From: Desulfobacteraceae bacterium
Lineage (GTDB): Bacteria; Desulfobacterota; Desulfobacteria; Desulfobacterales; Desulfosalsimonadaceae
Direction of reading: 5' to 3'
DNA length: 64,000 nucleotides
Assembly (NCBI GenBank): GCA_003599885.1
Contig: QZKW01000088.1
Span: forward strand, 62,001-126,000
Part shown: piece after piece, positions 62,658 to 64,000 of the stretch
Numbering within the stretch: the stretch's first letter is position 1
Layout: each line of letters starts with the position of its first letter
Made by a program: the position numbers and the translations under genes
Notes under the pieces: generated by a model
What the model saw: only the letters and a program-made list of their open reading frames with translations
What the model was told of the DNA's origin: nothing
Database searches by the model: none

Positions 62658-64000
62658 AGCAACCAAAAGAAAGACTGCATCGGGTGGTGGTGGTCGGCGC
62701 AACACCCTCAGGCATTGCAGCCGCCAACAAACTGGGGGAACTGGGCATCCCGGTCACCTTGATTGACGGCAGCGCCGATCTGGACCGTAAATTGTCGGAC
62801 GACAGCCTGCGCCTGAAATCCGGGGTGGGGTTTCAGCATGCCCACCGGCCCGGACTGATCCGGATTTTGAGAAACCCCGGCATTAAATGTATTCTCCCGG
62901 CCCGGGTCACTTCCGTCAAACACAGCCATCAGGGGTTCCGGGTCGGCGTTAAACAAATGCAGACATTTGTGGACCCGGACCAGTGCATTCTGTGCGGACG
63001 CTGCGTAACAATATGTCCGGTTCAGGATTGCGGGGCTGAAAACGCGGTCCGGATCAACAGCCGGCAGAGCCTGCCGGGCCGGGCCGTGATTGACAAGCGG
63101 CGGCTGCCCCTGTGCCGGGAAAGCTGCCCTCTGGGGGTCAATGTCCAGGGCTATATGGCGCTGGTCAGGGAACGGAAATTCGAACAGGCCCTTGATCTGA
63201 TCCGGGAGCGGAATGTCTTGCCCGGTATCTGCGGCCGTATCTGCACCCACCCCTGCGAGGCGGTCTGCCGCAGGGGCGAGAAGGACGGCGCGGTGGCCAT
63301 CCGCGACATCAAACGGTTTCTGGCGGATGCAGCATCAGAGGGTAAAACCCTACATCCCCCCGCACCCAAACGGCCTGAAAAAATCGCGGTGATCGGTTCC
63401 GGTCCGGCAGGGCTTGCGGCAGCCGCGGAACTGGCGCGCCAGGGCTGCGGCGTCACGGTTTTTGAGAAAGAAAAAGAAGCCGGCGGTCTCCTGCGCTACG
63501 GCATCGGGCCCCACCGCCTGCCCCGGAACATCCTGGACCGGGAGCTGAATTATATTCGGGCGTTGGGCGTGGAAACCGTCACCAGCCATCCTGTTCAGCT
63601 GAAAGATCTTGCGGATTTGTCCCGGAAATTTGACGGGGTGATTCTGGCGGCCGGTTCGTGGGCCGACCGGCGGCTGGGAATGCCGGGGGAGGATCTGGAC
63701 GGGGTTTTTGGGTGCATTGACTTTCTCTCCCGGTTTTACCGCGGAGAAACAACGGCCTTAAAAGACCGGGTGGCCGTGATCGGCGACGGCAACGCCGCCT
63801 ATGATCTGGCCCGGGTGCTTCGGCGGACCGGCGCGGACGTGACCATCGTGTCCTGGTTTGCGAAAGACCAAATTCCCGCGGACCCGGAGGAAATATCAGG
63901 CGCTGCTGATGAAGGCATCCGCCTCATGGATCAGACCCGGGTGGTGGCCTTTGAAGGGGAAAAAGGCCGGTTCCGGCGCCTCGTGTGCCGGCCCACCCAG
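62654..64000 (+). CDS. FAD/[4Fe-4S] oxidoreductase, HdrA/GltD-like (cut by window edge)
   Basis: At least 449 residues; the end is outside the window. An N-terminal Rossmann FAD-type motif (VVVVGATPSGIAAANKL) is followed by a [4Fe-4S] site (CILCGRCVTICP, near 113), a GltD-like cluster region (LCRESCPLGVNVQGY, GICGRICTHPCEAVC), a second FAD motif (VIGSGPAGLAAAAEL) and an NAD(P) motif (VAVIGDGNAAYDLARVL). It overlaps korC by 4 nt, implying electron transfer between the Kor enzyme and pyridine nucleotides, possibly with bifurcation. That coupling is inferred. Confidence 0.88.
   Translation, partial: MKQPKERLHRVVVVGATPSGIAAANKLGELGIPVTLIDGSADLDRKLSDDSLRLKSGVGFQHAHRPGLIRILRNPGIKCILPARVTSVKHSHQGFRVGVKQMQTFVDPDQCILCGRCVTICPVQDCGAENAVRINSRQSLPGRAVIDKRRLPLCRESCPLGVNVQGYMALVRERKFEQALDLIRERNVLPGICGRICTHPCEAVCRRGEKDGAVAIRDIKRFLADAASEGKTLHPPAPKRPEKIAVIGSGPAGLAAAAELARQGCGVTVFEKEKEAGGLLRYGIGPHRLPRNILDRELNYIRALGVETVTSHPVQLKDLADLSRKFDGVILAAGSWADRRLGMPGEDLDGVFGCIDFLSRFYRGETTALKDRVAVIGDGNAAYDLARVLRRTGADVTIVSWFAKDQIPADPEEISGAADEGIRLMDQTRVVAFEGEKGRFRRLVCRPTQ

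Overview
The window reads as a chromosomal segment of a Gram-negative deltaproteobacterium (Desulfobacterota), most likely a member of the Desulfobacteraceae or a relative. This is inferred from gene content: a meso-DAP-type MurE, TonB-dependent and beta-barrel outer-membrane proteins, a ferredoxin-dependent 2-oxoacid oxidoreductase, several PAS/hybrid histidine kinases, a split PurH, and many short intergenic repeats. No rRNA, tRNA, CRISPR array, transposase or phage gene was recognised.

Region 1 (1-14.3 kb, minus strand) is a dcw cell-wall and division cluster in transcription order mraZ, rsmH, a small Cys-rich membrane protein, ftsL, ftsI, murE, murF, mraY, murD, ftsW, murG, murC, murB, ftsQ (cut by the window edge). 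Many genes overlap by 1-22 nt. MraZ boxes and a promoter lie at the head. Region 2 (14.5-28 kb) is mixed housekeeping: a hybrid kinase, two metallo-beta-lactamase-fold proteins, a thioredoxin/HEAT protein, an ABM monooxygenase, split purine-biosynthesis genes separated by a long hairpin, an AT-rich secreted nuclease, a non-coding zone built from two diverged inverted repeat copies, a DUF3786 protein, a beta-barrel protein and an AlkD glycosylase.

Region 3 (28-36.7 kb, plus) is a TetR-controlled fatty-acyl-CoA operon: thiolase, TetR, nitroreductase, a ferredoxin-acyl-CoA ligase fusion, two acyl-CoA dehydrogenases and an SDR, behind a perfect palindromic operator. Region 4 (36.7-40 kb, minus) carries an apparent RlmN-L,D-transpeptidase fusion followed by mepK. 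Region 5 (40.3-50.3 kb) has a TonB receptor, a histidine kinase, two orphan family-5 solute-binding lipoproteins, and a LemA/DUF2207 pair, with intergenic spaces filled by 7-bp-period repeats.

Region 6 (50.3-59.2 kb) is the most intriguing: a secreted lipase with its foldase, divergent from a sigma-54 response regulator, then a large palindrome, a textbook sigma-54 promoter, two very small proteins separated by strong hairpins, and finally a periplasmic sugar-binding-like protein paired with a hybrid kinase. This looks like a self-contained sense-and-respond module. Region 7 (59.5-64 kb) is a 2-oxoacid:ferredoxin oxidoreductase operon (delta, alpha, beta, gamma) followed by a two-FAD, iron-sulfur oxidoreductase that runs off the end.
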